Assembly: GCA_012516295.1 (NCBI GenBank)
Contig: JAAYWU010000085.1
Coordinates: 1 to 17,170 of the forward strand
Reading direction: 5' to 3'
From: Clostridiales bacterium
Lineage (GTDB): Bacteria; Bacillota; Clostridia; Oscillospirales; Acutalibacteraceae
Length of the DNA stretch: 17,170 nt
Shown piece after piece: positions 15,951 to 17,170 of this stretch. Under the pieces are notes generated by a model. That model was given only the letters and a program-made list of their open reading frames with translations. It had not been told where the DNA came from and did no database searches. The first letter of the stretch is position 1. The number at the start of each line of letters is the position of its first letter. A program made the position numbers and the translations under genes.

Positions 15951-15967
15951 CAAGTGCGAAAAAAAGA

Positions 15968-15996
15968 TTGTATTCTCGTCGACATTAGTATATTAT
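15968..15996 (+). promoter_or_regulatory. Promoter of the acyl-CoA thioesterase
   Basis: TTGTAT (15968-15973), 17 nt, TATTAT (15991-15996), about 35 nt before the start codon. It fires away from the ispD promoter. Confidence 0.7.
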
Positions 15997-16030
15997 TGGT
16001 AGTACAAACATTAAAGGAAATGGTGATGAT

Positions 16031-16510
16031 ATGAACGAACTACCGGCTAAACATGTGAAAGACTCTGAAGTGGAACAGGTTCACTCTATTTTCTACAATC
16101 ATCTGAATGGGCAGGGGCGCGTATTCGGCGGGCAGCTTGCCGCTTGGATTGATATTGTTGCCGGAGCAGTTGCACGCAGGCACTGCAACCGCAACGTTAC
16201 AACCGCAGAAATCGATTCGCTCCAATTTAAGAACCCCGTATATGCAAACTGCCTGGTTATTCTCCACGGAAAAATCACATATGTGGGGACAACCTCTATG
16301 GAAGTGCGCGTTGACAGCTTTTCGGAAGATTTGTCCGGAACGCGGAAGCTTGTAAACACCGCATATCTTGTACTCGTGGCTTTGGATGAAAATGAAAAGC
16401 CTGTTGCGGTTCCAAGATTGATTTTAGACAATTTCCAGGAAGAAGCGGAATGGAAAGCCGCCGAAAAACGCCGGAAATTAAGACAGCAGCGGCGTTTGGA
16501 AGCCTATTAA
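16031..16510 (+). CDS. Acyl-CoA thioesterase, hotdog fold (YkhA/BFIT-like)
   Basis: This predicted enzyme hydrolyses acyl-CoA to free acid and CoA. The 159 aa single hotdog domain has HLNGQGRVFGGQLAAWIDIVA (from about residue 24), in which N26, the GG pair and D41 follow the acyl-CoA hydrolase pattern, and later VGTTSMEVRVDSFSED and NTAYLVLVALDE. The last 25 residues are charged and basic (KAAEKRRKLRQQRRLEAY), probably a flexible tail. Start 16031 follows GGTGATGAT. It is the only plus-strand gene, convergent with spo0A across a shared terminator. The substrate chain length cannot be told. Confidence 0.9.
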   Translation: MNELPAKHVKDSEVEQVHSIFYNHLNGQGRVFGGQLAAWIDIVAGAVARRHCNRNVTTAEIDSLQFKNPVYANCLVILHGKITYVGTTSMEVRVDSFSEDLSGTRKLVNTAYLVLVALDENEKPVAVPRLILDNFQEEAEWKAAEKRRKLRQQRRLEAY

Positions 16511-16514
16511 AAGA

Positions 16515-16556
16515 AACACAGCCTGCATCGTACGATGCAGGCTGGTGTTTTGTTTA
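16515..16556. terminator. Bidirectional terminator between thioesterase and spo0A
   Basis: A fully palindromic 24 nt core (16520-16543) makes a stem of about 10 bp around GTAC. On the plus strand it is followed by GGTGTTTTGTTT, on the minus strand by GTGTTTCTTTT. It starts 9 nt after the thioesterase stop and reaches the spo0A stop, so it probably serves both convergent genes. Confidence 0.85.
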
Positions 16557-17170
16557 ACTTGCGCTCTTCATGTGAAGCCTTAACCGGTCGGAAATCATTG
16601 CAATAAATTCGCTGTTGGTCGGCTTGCCGCGCGTGTTGTGAATTGTGTAGCCGAAATAGGAATTCAGGATATCGACGTCGCCGCGATCCCAGGCAACTTC
16701 AATTGCGTGCCGGATTGCGCGCTCAACGCGCGATGCCGTTGTGTCGTACTGTTTTGCTACGCTGGGGTAAAGCTGCTTTGTAACGGCATTAATAATATCC
16801 GGGTTTTCAATTGCCATAATGATGGAATCGCGTAAATAATGATACCCTTTGATATGGGCGGGAACGCCAATCTGGTGAAGGATCTCTGTCACCTGAATTT
16901 CCAGAGACGGTTCGGACGCTACCGGGGTTTGGGGCTTGTTTTGCGCTTTCGGAGTTAAACCGGACATGGAACACAACTGGATAATCCGATCGCACAAATC
17001 AGCTGCATTAAATGGATAAATTGCAAAATAAGAAGCACCTGACATCATAACTTCTCTTTCCAAGGCAGGACTGGTAAAATTGGAAATAATAATAAACATT
17101 GGCACGCATTCGGGGATCTTCGTTTGCACTGCTTTCATTACGCCGATGCCGTCCAAACGCGGCATAAACA
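16554..17170 (-). CDS. spo0A: Sporulation master regulator Spo0A (N-terminus cut by the right window edge)
   Basis: Spo0A is the phosphorelay-controlled response regulator that starts sporulation. About 205 residues are visible, beginning FMPRLDGIGVM, just after the expected phospho-Asp. The rest of the receiver domain ends near PFNAADLCDRI. After a Pro- and Gln-rich linker, the DNA-binding effector domain has EILHQIGVPAHIKGYHYLRD, the recognition region TTASRVERAIRHAIEVAW, and the C-terminal GKPTNSEFIAMISDRLRL, which are almost exactly Spo0A. One oddity: where receivers have a conserved Lys before Pro-Phe, this protein has Tyr (codon TAT at 17018-17016, AIYPF). The effector domain looks fully functional. 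Confidence 0.96.
   Translation of the reverse strand, partial: FMPRLDGIGVMKAVQTKIPECVPMFIIISNFTSPALEREVMMSGASYFAIYPFNAADLCDRIIQLCSMSGLTPKAQNKPQTPVASEPSLEIQVTEILHQIGVPAHIKGYHYLRDSIIMAIENPDIINAVTKQLYPSVAKQYDTTASRVERAIRHAIEVAWDRGDVDILNSYFGYTIHNTRGKPTNSEFIAMISDRLRLHMKSAS

Noticed and set aside
15974..15990. Possible Spo0A box (TGTCGAC, one mismatch to TGNCGAA) in the thioesterase promoter
   Set aside because: A single imperfect 7-mer is expected often by chance; there is no second copy nearby.
1..17170. Mobile elements, CRISPR arrays, tRNA/rRNA genes or defence systems
   Set aside because: No transposase, regularly spaced repeats, cloverleaf sequence or defence-type gene was seen; every long interval is taken by a core gene.

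Overview
The window is a dense bacterial core-genome segment, with 16 of its 17 genes on the minus strand. It looks like a spore-forming Firmicute of class Clostridia, probably Oscillospiraceae/Ruminococcaceae-like. The reasons are Spo0A, the HprK/MurB/RapZ/WhiA/DnaE/PfkA gene string, CdaA-CdaR c-di-AMP genes, the MEP isoprenoid pathway, strong AGGAGG-type ribosome binding sites, moderate G+C and frequent ATGA overlaps. The genus cannot be fixed from the sequence alone. I see no insertion sequence, phage gene, CRISPR array, tRNA or rRNA.

Layout from left to right (minus-strand genes read right to left). (1) 1-1672: riboflavin operon start, with promoter, FMN riboswitch, two terminator-like hairpins, ribD, and ribE running off the left edge. 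(2) 1694-10898: a long operon in the order hprK, PHP phosphatase, murB, rapZ, whiA, dnaE, pfkA, ending in a terminator at 1694-1719. It joins carbon-catabolite control, cell-wall precursor synthesis, division/sporulation control, DNA replication and glycolysis; pfkA also has its own likely promoter. (3) 10937-13217: cdaA-cdaR, the membrane diadenylate cyclase and its YbbR-domain regulator, closed by a strong terminator. (4) 13236-15905: ispD-ispF-DUF3343-cysteine desulfurase, linking the MEP pathway to a sulfur or selenium transfer pair. (5) 15968-16510 on the plus strand: an acyl-CoA thioesterase, divergent from ispD and convergent with spo0A. (6) 16554-17170: the C-terminal part of spo0A, running off the right edge.

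The most notable points are these. murB, normally essential, is interrupted by one in-frame TAG, with the rest of the gene intact. Spo0A has Tyr where receiver domains almost always have a conserved Lys. The YvcK/GlmR gene usually found between rapZ and whiA is absent, and no glmM follows cdaAR. A DUF3343/desulfurase pair is translationally linked and sits in the ispDF operon. The FMN riboswitch appears to have a double-terminator platform. I found no convincing wholly new multi-gene system; this is mainly a conserved housekeeping region with these specific anomalies.
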